From positions 52,649-116,648 of the forward strand of contig NZ_JAJAEL010000027.1 in the NCBI RefSeq assembly GCF_020447205.1: a stretch of 64,000 nucleotides of DNA, read 5' to 3'. The notes below the pieces were generated by a model. It saw only the letters and a list, made by a program, of their open reading frames with translations. It was not told the DNA's origin and made no database searches. Both the position numbers and the translations under genes were made by a program. This DNA is from Thalassolituus alkanivorans (GTDB taxonomy: Bacteria; Pseudomonadota; Gammaproteobacteria; Pseudomonadales; Oceanobacteraceae). Shown here piece by piece: positions 25,110-34,800 of this stretch (within the stretch, counting starts at the first letter, position 1; each line of letters starts with the position of its first letter).

Positions 25110-27527
25110 GTGAGTAATCCTCCTGCCAATCGTGCCGCGTTTAACGCGGCACGTTTTTTCCGCCAGCCACAGAACAGGGCAGCCCGCTTTTTGCTGTGGC
25201 TTGTATTTTTTTGTTTGCTGTTAAAAAGTGCCGATTGGTTATGGCCGCTGGCCGTACCCGATCCGCAACGCCAGACAGAAGGCGCGCAGAATGATTTTGC
25301 CCAGCTGGTGGTTGATCGCCATGAACGGCCGTTGCGTGCCTTTGCCGACAGCAGTGGTGTCTGGCGCTATCCGGTAGAACTGAACGAAGTATCGCCTTTT
25401 TATAAAGACGCATTACTGAATTACGAAGACCGCTGGTTTTATTATCACCCCGGAATAAATCCTTTCGCGCTGCTGCGTGCCGCCTGGCAAAACTGGCGCT
25501 GTGGTTGTGTGGTATCCGGTGGTTCGACTATATCCATGCAGGTGGCGCGGCGTTTTCACCCGCATTCCCGTTCCGTTGGCGGCAAGCTGGAGCAGGCACT
25601 GCGGGCATTACAGCTGGAATGGCATTACAGCAAAGATGAAATATTCACTCTGTATTTAAATTACGCACCCATGGGCGGTGTGATTGAAGGCGTGGGAGCG
25701 GCCAGCCGTTTATATCTGGATAAACCGGCGCTTGGTTTATCGCTGGCCGAGTCGGCATTAATGGCGGTATTACCGCAGGCGCCGTCACGCCTGCGCCCCG
25801 ACCGCTATCCCCAGCGGGCGTTAAATGCGCGTAATAAAGTGCTGCAGCGGATGCTGGAATTTGGCGTGATTACAGCGACGGATTATCAGCAGGCGCTGCT
25901 GGAACCTGTATTGGCCTATCAGCCGCATACGCCGCAGCTGGCACCGTTACTGGCGCGGGAATTACGCCGGCAAAATGCCGATAAAAGCCTGATTAAAACC
26001 ACGCTGGATGCCGATTTACAGTACGAGATAGAAGATTATCTGGCGCAGGAAATTCAGCGCTTTCCACCCAGTCATTCTGCCGCCATTCTGGTGCTGGATA
26101 ATGCCAGCCACGAAGTCCGGGCCTATGCCGGATCGGCCGATTTTGCCGACGATTCACGCTTTGGTCATGTCGATATGGTGCAGGCGCAGCGCTCGCCGGG
26201 GTCAACCTTAAAACCTTTTATTTATGGCCTGGCGATAGAAGACGGGTTGATTCACTCCGCCAGTTTATTGCGTGATGTGCCGCGCTATTTTACCGATTAT
26301 CAGCCGGAAAACTTTACCCGCCATTTTTCCGGCCCGGTGTCGGCCACCGAGGCGTTACGGCAGTCGCTTAATTTACCGGTCGTGCAGGTACTGGAAGCCG
26401 TTACTCCGGAGCGCTTTGCCGCCGCTCTTGCCAATTCCGGAGCACGCTACCGTATTCCCGGTGACGGTAAAGCCAACCTGAGTATGGCGCTGGGTGGTGG
26501 TGGATTATCGCTGGCGCAGCTGGTGCAGCTGTATTCCTCCATCGCTAATCAGGGGCAGGTGTGGCCGCTGCGTTATCTGACGGAAGAGTCACTATCTGCT
26601 GCCGGCTCACGCTGGTTATTTTCTGCAGAAACCGCCTGGGTGCTGAATGATATGTTGCGCAGTCCGCGTCCGGACCGTGCGCGCAGTTATGCCCTGCAGG
26701 ATAACGACCGCAGCATCGCCTGGAAAACCGGCACCAGTTATGGCTTCCGTGATGCCTGGGCGGTGGGTGTGACTCCTGCTTATACCATTGGCGTGTGGTT
26801 TGGCCGCCCGGACGGCACGCCATCGCCCGGCCATTATGGTGCGCTCAGTGCGCTGCCGGTGTTGTTCCAGCTATTTGACCGCATCGAACATAAACCTGAG
26901 CTGTTGCCGCAGCCAGAGCAGGTCAGTCAGGAAACCATTTGCTGGCCGTTGGGTAAGAGTGCCGCGGAAACACCGGCCGATCAGTGCTTCCAGACCCATA
27001 AAGCCTGGCTGGTACGGCGTCAGCTGCCGCCGACCTTGCGCGATGAACGCAGCGATGGTTTATGGCGCAACCCGTTAACCTACTGGACCAGCGAGCGCGG
27101 CCTGCTGGTTGATGGCAGTTGTGATGTGCCCGCACGCACAGCGCACCAGCTGGCACTCTGGCCACGGCCGCTGGAACACTGGCTGCCGGCCAGTCAGCGC
27201 CTGCGTAACCGTTTACCCGCCGTTGATCCGCGCTGCAGCGAGCCACCGGCGCTGGCGCTGGAGCCACTGCAGATTACCGGTATTCAGGATGGCCTGATTC
27301 TGCGCTCCAGCCGTACCCGTGCCGGCGGCAGCGCTGCCTTACCGGAAATCTCGCTGCACGCTCAGGGCGGGCTGGGACAGCGCGACTGGTATGTGAATGG
27401 CCTGCACGTTGGCAGCAGTGGCGAGGCCGAAACCCTCAGTTACCGCTTCAGCGTGACCGGTGAACAGGAAGTGGTGGTGATGGATGCCCAGGGCGAGCTT
27501 GACCGGCGAACACTGCAGGTAGAATAA
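25110..27527 (+). CDS. pbpC: Penicillin-binding protein 1C
   Basis: The 805-residue bifunctional enzyme starts with GTG. A single N-terminal membrane anchor lies at about residues 28-48. The glycosyltransferase domain follows with NYEDRWFYYHPGINP, the catalytic Glu being in YEDRWF, and GGSTISMQVAR. The transpeptidase domain has Ser365 in RSPGSTLKPF and the KTGTSYGFRDAW box. The C-terminal BiPBP_C domain is present. PbpC polymerises and may cross-link peptidoglycan and is widely paired with the alpha-2-macroglobulin lipoprotein upstream. Confidence 0.96.
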   Translation: MSNPPANRAAFNAARFFRQPQNRAARFLLWLVFFCLLLKSADWLWPLAVPDPQRQTEGAQNDFAQLVVDRHERPLRAFADSSGVWRYPVELNEVSPFYKDALLNYEDRWFYYHPGINPFALLRAAWQNWRCGCVVSGGSTISMQVARRFHPHSRSVGGKLEQALRALQLEWHYSKDEIFTLYLNYAPMGGVIEGVGAASRLYLDKPALGLSLAESALMAVLPQAPSRLRPDRYPQRALNARNKVLQRMLEFGVITATDYQQALLEPVLAYQPHTPQLAPLLARELRRQNADKSLIKTTLDADLQYEIEDYLAQEIQRFPPSHSAAILVLDNASHEVRAYAGSADFADDSRFGHVDMVQAQRSPGSTLKPFIYGLAIEDGLIHSASLLRDVPRYFTDYQPENFTRHFSGPVSATEALRQSLNLPVVQVLEAVTPERFAAALANSGARYRIPGDGKANLSMALGGGGLSLAQLVQLYSSIANQGQVWPLRYLTEESLSAAGSRWLFSAETAWVLNDMLRSPRPDRARSYALQDNDRSIAWKTGTSYGFRDAWAVGVTPAYTIGVWFGRPDGTPSPGHYGALSALPVLFQLFDRIEHKPELLPQPEQVSQETICWPLGKSAAETPADQCFQTHKAWLVRRQLPPTLRDERSDGLWRNPLTYWTSERGLLVDGSCDVPARTAHQLALWPRPLEHWLPASQRLRNRLPAVDPRCSEPPALALEPLQITGIQDGLILRSSRTRAGGSAALPEISLHAQGGLGQRDWYVNGLHVGSSGEAETLSYRFSVTGEQEVVVMDAQGELDRRTLQVE

Positions 27528-27559
27528 CCTGACCCTTGTGCTTTCCCGCCGCGTCACAC

Positions 27560-27588
27560 TGTTGGTTTAAGCGGACGCGTGCTATAAC
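27560..27588 (+). promoter_or_regulatory. Possible promoter of the dTDP-rhamnose genes
   Basis: TGTTGG and TATAAC are 17 bases apart, and the -10 is preceded by TG one base upstream (extended -10). It is 55 bases before rfbC. No terminator separates pbpC from this region, so readthrough is also possible. Confidence 0.4.
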
Positions 27589-27642
27589 GCGCGCGCTTCG
27601 TATTTATTTACTCCGCTGCTGCTTTCTTTTGTGGATACCACC

Positions 27643-28185
27643 ATGCTGACGCCGTCTTCCGTCTTTAACGATGTGTACATTATTGAACCCAGACTCTATG
27701 AAGATGAGCGCGGCTTCTTTATGGAAACCTTCCGTCAGGAATGGCTGGACGATCTGACCGGGGGCGCGGTTTTTGTGCAGGATAATCATTCGGCTTCCCA
27801 TCAGGGGGTTTTACGCGGACTGCACTATCAGCTGGAACAGCCGCAGGGCAAATTAGTGCGTGTGGTGGCAGGCCGTGTGTTTGATGTGATTGTCGATATG
27901 CGCCGCTCTTCGCCAACCTTTGGCCGCTGGCAGGGCTTCGAATTATCCGCTGAGAACCGCCACCAGTTATGGGTGCCGCCGGGTTTCGCCCACGGCTTTT
28001 ATACCCTGAGTGAACGGGCTGAATGTCTGTATCGCTGTAGCGGATATTTTCACGCACAAAGTGAACGCATTCTGCGCTGGGATGACGCGGATCTTGCTAT
28101 CCGCTGGCCGTTACAGGGCGAGCCAAAATTGTCTGAAAAAGACGCCCGGGGTAGCTCGTTTAAACAGGCTGATTATTTCGCATGA
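27643..28185 (+). CDS. rfbC: dTDP-4-dehydrorhamnose 3,5-epimerase
   Basis: The 180-residue cupin enzyme carries DERGFFMETFRQEW, the catalytic His in VLRGLHYQL, and WVPPGFAHGFYTLSE. All are hallmarks of RmlC, which epimerises C3 and C5 of dTDP-4-keto-6-deoxyglucose. ATG at 27643 gives a usual family length; a GTG four codons upstream is possible. It is the first of three overlapping dTDP-L-rhamnose genes. Confidence 0.95.
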   Translation: MLTPSSVFNDVYIIEPRLYEDERGFFMETFRQEWLDDLTGGAVFVQDNHSASHQGVLRGLHYQLEQPQGKLVRVVAGRVFDVIVDMRRSSPTFGRWQGFELSAENRHQLWVPPGFAHGFYTLSERAECLYRCSGYFHAQSERILRWDDADLAIRWPLQGEPKLSEKDARGSSFKQADYFA

Positions 28186-29069
28186 CGCCGGTTAACGTAT
28201 TACTGACCGGTGCCGGCGGCCAGCTGGGTCAATGCTTACAGGCAAGCTGCCCGGACTGGGTCAGACTGCGCGCCTGCGATCATCAGGCACTGGATATCTG
28301 CGACGACAACGCATTGCGCCAGGCCTGTGAAGGACAGCCGCTGGTGATTAACTGCGCCGCGTTTACCGCCGTCGATCAGGCAGAAATTCAGCCAGAAAAA
28401 GCGTATCGCATAAATGCTCAGGCCGTTGCGGTACTGGCCGAAATCTGTCGTCAGCAGGACGCGCGTTTACTGCATCTTTCCACCGATTATGTGTTTTCCG
28501 CAGGCGGCAATACACCACTGACGCCAGAGGCTGAGACCGGCCCACTGAATATTTATGGTCAGTCTAAATTAGCGGGTGAACAACAGGCGGCCAGTATTTT
28601 AAAAGACGATCTGCTGGTTATCCGCAGCGCTTGGTTATACAGCCATTATGGCCATAATTTTTTACGCACCATGCTCAACTTAATGCAGGCCGGTCGTGAT
28701 CTGCAGGTGGTGGATGACCAGTACGGGTCACCGACTTCTGCAACAGAGCTGGCTGAAGTTATCTGGCAGTCTGCGTGGTTGCTTTATAACGGGCAATTAC
28801 AGGGGATTTATCACTGGGCGGGCAGCGGTGTGGCCAGCTGGTATGAATTTGCCTGTGAAATACAGCGGCAGGCGCTTAGCTCCGGCCGGTTAACACAAAA
28901 GGTCGAAATTACCCCGCTCAGCAGTGTTGCCTATGCTGCAAATAATCCGGCGATTCTCGCTCAGCGTCCGGCGTTTAGCGCGCTTGATCCGGCGGCATTA
29001 AATGCCCTGCTGCAACGACAACCTGTCTGCTGGCGAGAAAGTCTGCAGCGTAGTCTGGAATCTCTCTGA
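28182..29069 (+). CDS. rfbD: dTDP-4-dehydrorhamnose reductase
   Basis: The 295-residue SDR-type reductase overlaps rfbC by ATGA. It has the NAD(P)-binding motif LLTGAGGQLGQCL, the conserved NCAAFTAVDQAE, LSTDYVFSAG, and the catalytic YGQSKLAGE. It carries out the last step to dTDP-L-rhamnose with NADPH. Confidence 0.96.
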   Translation: MTPVNVLLTGAGGQLGQCLQASCPDWVRLRACDHQALDICDDNALRQACEGQPLVINCAAFTAVDQAEIQPEKAYRINAQAVAVLAEICRQQDARLLHLSTDYVFSAGGNTPLTPEAETGPLNIYGQSKLAGEQQAASILKDDLLVIRSAWLYSHYGHNFLRTMLNLMQAGRDLQVVDDQYGSPTSATELAEVIWQSAWLLYNGQLQGIYHWAGSGVASWYEFACEIQRQALSSGRLTQKVEITPLSSVAYAANNPAILAQRPAFSALDPAALNALLQRQPVCWRESLQRSLESL

Positions 29070-30139
29070 TGAAACGTTTACTGGTAACCGGCGGTGCGGG
29101 ATTTATCGGGGCCAACTTTGTTGAATACTGGCAGGAAGAGCATCCGCAGGATTTTATTGTGGTGCTCGATATCCTCAGTTACGCCGGTAATAAAGCCAAT
29201 TTAGCTGAGGCGTTAAAACGGCCGAATACCGTATTTGTACAGGGCAGTATTAACGACCGCAGCCTGGTTGAATATTTACTGGCTTTTTATCGCCTGGATA
29301 CGATCGTTAATTTTGCCGCAGAGTCCCACGTCGACCGTTCGATCAGTGCACCGGAACAATTTGTCGAAACCAATATTGTCGGCATGCTGAATTTGTTACA
29401 GGCAGCCCGGCAGGTCTGGATTGAAGAGCCGCTTAAGGCGGGCGATACGGTGTTGCCGCATCGTTTTCATCATGTTTCAACCGATGAAGTGTTCGGTGAT
29501 CTGGGTGAAGAGGGTGAACCTTTCAGCGAGCACAGCCGTTATCAGCCGAGTAATCCTTATGCTGCCACCAAAGCGGCGTCTGATCATTTGTTAAATGCCT
29601 GGGCGAGAACCTACGGGCTGAATGTGAGTTTATCGAATTGTTCCAACAATTTTGGCCGTTACCAGTATCCCGAAAAATTGATGCCACGGATGATTACCAA
29701 CATTCTGTTTGAGCGGCCTTTAACGGTATTCGGTAATGGTCAGCAGGTACGCGACTGGTTATATGTAAAGGATCACGCAGCAGGTATCGATTGTATTCTT
29801 GGCGCCGGAAAAGCAGGCAGCAATTACAATATCGGCGGCCATAATGAACAGACCAATCTGCAGTTTATTCAGTTGTTGTGCGGCCTTCTCAACGATGAGT
29901 TTGCCCGCGATGCCTCGCTGGCAGAACGTTATCCGCAGGCCCTGAGTGCCATCGCCGGACGTTCGCAACAGCTGATTACCCATGTGCAGGACAGGCCGGG
30001 GCATGACGTGCGTTACGCCATTAATGCCGGAAAAATCAGCAGAGAATTAGGATTTATGCCGCAGCATGATTTTGCCGCTGCGATGCTGGATACCGTGCGC
30101 TGGTATCTGCAGCATCCGCACTGGTTTGCGGCTCATTAA
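29069..30139 (+). CDS. rfbB: dTDP-glucose 4,6-dehydratase
   Basis: The 356-residue extended SDR shares one base with the end of rfbD. The Rossmann motif is VTGGAGFIGANFVEYW, with NFAAESHVDRSI, the HHVSTDEVFGDLGEEG active-site segment, and YAATKAASDHL (YxxxK). It forms dTDP-4-keto-6-deoxyglucose. The order rfbC-rfbD-rfbB lacks rfbA, the glucose-1-phosphate thymidylyltransferase that would start the pathway. That gene must lie elsewhere, or the pathway is incomplete. Confidence 0.96.
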   Translation: MKRLLVTGGAGFIGANFVEYWQEEHPQDFIVVLDILSYAGNKANLAEALKRPNTVFVQGSINDRSLVEYLLAFYRLDTIVNFAAESHVDRSISAPEQFVETNIVGMLNLLQAARQVWIEEPLKAGDTVLPHRFHHVSTDEVFGDLGEEGEPFSEHSRYQPSNPYAATKAASDHLLNAWARTYGLNVSLSNCSNNFGRYQYPEKLMPRMITNILFERPLTVFGNGQQVRDWLYVKDHAAGIDCILGAGKAGSNYNIGGHNEQTNLQFIQLLCGLLNDEFARDASLAERYPQALSAIAGRSQQLITHVQDRPGHDVRYAINAGKISRELGFMPQHDFAAAMLDTVRWYLQHPHWFAAH

Positions 30140-30141
30140 CG

Positions 30142-30162
30142 GGCTGAGCAGAACGCTCAGCC
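30142..30162. terminator. Hairpin between the convergent rfbB and dapD genes
   Basis: GGCTGAGC and GCTCAGCC form an 8-bp stem with an AGAAC loop. No clear T-run follows in either direction, so termination efficiency is uncertain. Confidence 0.5.
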
Positions 30163-30180
30163 GCATTAAATACTGCTGCC

Positions 30181-31212
30181 TCAGTTGTTGGCGTGCAGTT
30201 CTTCGTTGAGCTGAATGGCGCTCTTGTTGGTAACGCACTGAACAGCACCGGTGATGGAATCACGACGGAACAGCAGGTCGGATTTACCGGCCAGATCACG
30301 GCCTTTAACCACTTCAACCACGTTTTTCTGATCGTCCAGCACCTGAATTTTGGTACCGGCGGTGATGTACAGACCGGCTTCAACGGTGCAGCGGTCACCC
30401 AGTGGGATACCGATACCGGCATTGGCGCCGAGCAGGCATTTTTCACCCACAGAAATAATGATGTTACCGCCGCCAGACAGGGTGCCCATGGTCGAGCAGC
30501 CACCGCCCAGGTCAGAGCCGTCACCGACCACAACACCGGCAGAGATACGGCCTTCAACCATAGAAACGCCCATAGTACCGGCATTAAAGTTAACAAAGCC
30601 TTCGTGCATGATGGTGGTGCCTTCGCCAATGTACGCGCCCAGACGCACGCGCGCGGTGTGCGCAATACGCACGCCTTTCGGTACCACGTAGTCGGTCATG
30701 CGCGGGAATTTATCCACGCTGTTTACGCTCAGCAGGTCGCCGTTCAGACGGGCTTCCAGTTGTGCGGCCGGCAGTTCATCCAGGTCGACTGCGCCTTTAT
30801 TGGTCCAGGCCACGTTGGGCAGCAGGCCGAACATACCGGCCAGATTCAGACCGTGTGGTTTTACCAGACGGTGAGACAGCAGGTGCAGCTTAAGGTAAAC
30901 CTCAGGCGTGGATGTAGCCTGTTCATCGGCGGCCAGAATAGTCACCACAACCGGCTTTTCGCTTTCGGTGCAGGCGCGGGCCAGGGCAGCCTGCAGCGGA
31001 TCGGCGCTGTCGAGTGCTGCGGCAAAGGCTTCCAGTTCGCCACCGTCAACATCCAGGGCAACGTTGCCTTCTTCATAGCCCAGAGCGCTTTTGGCCGCGT
31101 CAATCAGGGCAGCGGCCGGGTTCAGCAGTGGCTGCGGGTAAAATACTTCGAGCCAGTCACCTTTGCTGTTTTTGGTGCCGACACCAATGGCCAGGGCAAA
31201 TGCGTTTGTCAT
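30181..31212 (-). CDS. dapD: Tetrahydrodipicolinate N-succinyltransferase
   Basis: The 343-residue enzyme is the long DapD type found in pseudomonads and relatives, with an N-terminal domain (ALAIGVGTKNSKGDWLEVF) ahead of the left-handed beta-helix of hexapeptide repeats (VRLGAYIGEGTTIMHEGFVN). It transfers succinyl from succinyl-CoA in lysine and diaminopimelate synthesis. The second ATG, at 31212, has GAGGA at ideal spacing, whereas the ATG at 31218 directly abuts that GAGGA, so 31212 is preferred. It follows the YffB-like gene by 51 bases on the same strand. Confidence 0.95.
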   Translation of the reverse strand: MTNAFALAIGVGTKNSKGDWLEVFYPQPLLNPAAALIDAAKSALGYEEGNVALDVDGGELEAFAAALDSADPLQAALARACTESEKPVVVTILAADEQATSTPEVYLKLHLLSHRLVKPHGLNLAGMFGLLPNVAWTNKGAVDLDELPAAQLEARLNGDLLSVNSVDKFPRMTDYVVPKGVRIAHTARVRLGAYIGEGTTIMHEGFVNFNAGTMGVSMVEGRISAGVVVGDGSDLGGGCSTMGTLSGGGNIIISVGEKCLLGANAGIGIPLGDRCTVEAGLYITAGTKIQVLDDQKNVVEVVKGRDLAGKSDLLFRRDSITGAVQCVTNKSAIQLNEELHANN

Positions 31213-31263
31213 AGTCATTCCTCAGATCGGGCGCTGATGCGCGTTCTATTTAATTAAGTCAGT

Positions 31264-31608
31264 TCAGAAGTTCAGGTCGGTGTATTCGGTAACACTGAAG
31301 CCAAGTACTTTGCGGCTGCCGGTATCCAGCAGCGGGCGTTTGATAATGGACGGATTATCCAGCATCACTGCACGGGCGCTGCTTTCATCAATATTGTCTT
31401 TGATGTCGTCTGCCAGTTTGCGCCATGTTGTGCCGCGCTTGTTCAGCAGGGCTTCATAGCCCAGTTCGCTGATCCAGCCATCGAGTAATTCAGGGCTTAA
31501 GCCGTCTTTTTTGTAGTCATGAAACTGGTATTCAACACCGGCGTCTTCCAGCCACTTACGGGCTTTCTTGATGGTGTCGCAGTTTTTAATGCCGTACATG
31601 GTGATCAC
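31264..31608 (-). CDS. ArsC/Spx family thioredoxin-fold reductase (YffB-like)
   Basis: The 114-residue protein starts at GTG 31608, with AGGAG six bases upstream; the ATG three codons later is poorly spaced. It has the ArsC-type motif MYGIKNCDTIKKARKWL with a single active-site Cys, then KRGTTWRKL and IKRPLLD. YffB-type proteins are related to arsenate reductase but have no proven arsenate role. They are commonly found beside dap genes (yffB-dapE in E. coli), and here the neighbour is dapD. The link to the lysine pathway is conserved but unexplained. Confidence 0.88.
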   Translation of the reverse strand: MITMYGIKNCDTIKKARKWLEDAGVEYQFHDYKKDGLSPELLDGWISELGYEALLNKRGTTWRKLADDIKDNIDESSARAVMLDNPSIIKRPLLDTGSRKVLGFSVTEYTDLNF

Positions 31609-31802
31609 GGTACGCTCCTGTTTGCGGATGAACATTGCGGCTGAACGCTGGCATTGGCGTTCTGGCAAAAAAGAGGCGCAAGGATACCAGAAGGTGGGAA
31701 AGGGTTCAGCCGCTGGTGATCCCTGCCGGGATAGCTAGTCTTAAAAGGCTTGGCGATAGCGCGCGAAGGCGCTTTTTTTGGGGACAATAAGGAGACGTCT
31801 GC

Positions 31803-34800
31803 GTGCCGAACGTTATAACCAAAGGGGAGCATCGCCAGCTCTGGCGCTGGGTATTGCTGGCGTTGACGCTGGGGCTGCTGATCAGCCTGTTTCTGTCGGT
31901 CAAAATCAGGCAGTTAAATGCAGAGCGTCTGCACGACTCGCTGAACAGGCAGGCGCATGGCCTGACCACTCAGGTAGAGCGTCGCATTGAGCTTTATCAA
32001 TACGGTCTCAGAGGTATGCGCGGCGCCATTCTTACTGCGGGTGATGACCTGAGCCGCGATCTGGTAAAGCGTTACAGTGCCACCCGCGATGTTGATGAAG
32101 AATTTCCCGGGGCCCGCGGCTTTGGCTTTATTCGCCGGGTGGCGGAAGCTGATGAAGCACGTTTTATACAGACAGCTCAGGCTGATGGCTGGCCGGACTT
32201 CCGTATCCGCCAGCTCACCCCTCATGGCGGTGAACGCTTTGTTATTCAGTATATTGAGCCGGTAGAGCGTAATGACGCGGCGGTCGGGTTGGATATTGCG
32301 TCAGAACATAATCGCCGCGAAGCCGCCTGGTCATCCCTGCTCAGTGGTGAGGTACGCCTAACCGGACCGATTACGCTGGTGCAGGCAACCGGCAGCCCAC
32401 AACAGTCATTTCTGATTCTTATGCCAGTCTATCAGGGCGGTAAAACGCCGCAGACCCAGGCCGGGCGTGAACAGTTTGGCTATGGCTGGAGTTATGCGCC
32501 GTTGTTAATGGCAGAAGTGATGGAAGATCTGCGCTTGCACGAGCATAAGCTGGCGCTGGAAATTGTCGATATTACCTATGCACAGCAACCGGTCAGTTTT
32601 TTTAATAACCAAACCCCCGCTGCGGTTGCAAATATTGGCAGCTATCAGATTGAGCGCACCATTTACGGTCGCCACTGGCAATTCCGCTTCAGGGTTTATC
32701 CCTCTTTTATCCGTGAACTGAATCTGCCTTCACCAGCGATTGTTTTTGCCCTGGGTTCTCTTATCAGTGTGCTTATCAGTGCGCTGCTGGCGATGCAGAT
32801 CAACAGCCGCGTGCGGCGCAGAGAGTTTCTGGCGCAGCAGAGAAGGTTGGCTTCCATCGTTGAAAGCTCGGCCGATGGCATCATCAGTCAGGACTGCCAT
32901 GGTCATGTACAAAGCTGGAATCCGGCAGCGGCCAGAATGTTTGGTATTGCTGAAGCGGATGCCCTGGGACGCCCGTTAATGGAGCTGATTATTCCACCTG
33001 AATTACAGGAAGAAGAGCATCAGGTATGCGTTGCTGCCTCAAAGGGGGAACACTTGCTGCCGAAGGAGGGACAGCGCTGCCGTGCCGACGGTACATTGTT
33101 GGATGTGTCGGTTTCCTATGCCGTAATCCGCAACACGGAAGGTAAAGTGGTAGGGGTGTCGGAAAGCGTCCGCGATATCTCCGGACAAAAAGCCGCGCAG
33201 GCGAAAATCCTCGAGCTGAACACCAATCTGGAACGTCAGGTGGAACAGCGTGCCGGTGAGGCACAACGCCTCAGTCAGCTGCTGCAAAGCGTGCTTGATT
33301 CCGCTTCTGAAGTTTCAATTATTGCCACCGACAAAGACGGTATCGTCACTCTGTTTAATCAGGGGGCTGAATGTATGCTGGGCTATCGCGCGGAAGAATT
33401 TGTCGGTGTTCAGTCGCCGGCGGTGTTGCACGCCGCAGAAGAGATTGAAGCCCGTTCGGTTGAACTGGAGCGCGAATATGGCGGAGAAATCCGCGGCTTT
33501 CGCGTCTTTGTTCATCAATCGGAACGGACGGGTGCCGAAACCCGCGAATGGACGTACATACGCAAAAACGGTCAGCGCTTGCTGGTCAGCCTGTCGGTAA
33601 CGACGATGCGCGATACTGCAGGTGAGATCGTTGGTTATCTGGGCATTGCAGTCGATATCAGCGCGCGTAAAGCCAGTGAAGCAGCACTGGAAAAAAGTCT
33701 GGTGACTACTCAGGCTATTCTTGATACCGCAGTTAATCCGATTATTACCATCGACAGTTTTGGCACTATCCGCTCGTTCAATCCGGCCGGAGAACAAACG
33801 TTCGGCTATCTGGCTGAGGAGATAATTGGCCAGAATGTCAGCCTGTTAATGCCAGAGCCTTTTGCCTCACTTCACGACCTTTATATGCAGCGTTTCCGTG
33901 AAATGACCGGCAACCGGGTGATTGGTATTAACCGCGAAATTCAGGCCCGGCGTAAAGATGGCAGCGTCTTTCCGGTACAGATCAGCCTCGGCGTTATGAA
34001 CCAGGGAGGGGAACACATTGTTGTCGGTATTATGACCGATATCAGTGAAGAACGGGCGCAGCAGAAGGTTCTGGCGGCAACCTCCGCTCAGCTGGCAATG
34101 GCGACTGAGGTTGCCGAATTAGGGGTCTGGTCCTGGACGCCGGAAAATAATGAGCTGCTGTGGAATGACCGTATGTTCGAGCTGTACCAGCAACCGCTCA
34201 GCCTGCGCAGCAATGGTCTGAATTATGAACACTGGCGGATGCGTCTTCATCCGGATGATCTGGCCCGCACAGAGGAAGCATTGCAGGCTGCTGTCCAAGG
34301 CCGCGGTGTTTATGATCCGGTTTTCCGCATTGTGCTGCCGGATGGCAGTGAACGCAGTATTCAGGCCGGAGCAGCGGTTGAGCGCTTGGAAAATGGCACC
34401 TTATTGCGGGTAACCGGGATTAATCGCGATATCACCGAGCAGTTGCAGTACGAAACCCGCCTGCGTGAAGCCAGAGACGCCGCGGATGCTGCCAGTGCGG
34501 CAAAATCAGCGTTTCTGGCCAATATGAGTCATGAAATCCGTACTCCGATGAATGCTGTACTGGGCATGCTGAAACTGGTGGCACAGACCAGCCTCAGCGC
34601 ACGGCAGCGGGACTATGTCACTAAGTCACAGAGTGCAGCAGGTTCGCTGCTCAGCCTGCTGAATGACATTCTTGATTATTCAAAAATAGAAGCGGGCAAA
34701 CTGCAGCTCGATATTCACCCGTTTAACCTTGATGAAATCATGCGCAATCTGGCCGTGGTGATTTCCGGCAATCTGGGCAGTAAGCCGGTCGAGGTGGTAT

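Noticed and set aside
30193..31257. 354-codon plus-strand frame opposite dapD
   Set aside because: Gln/His/Phe-rich antisense shadow of dapD; no start signals or family match.
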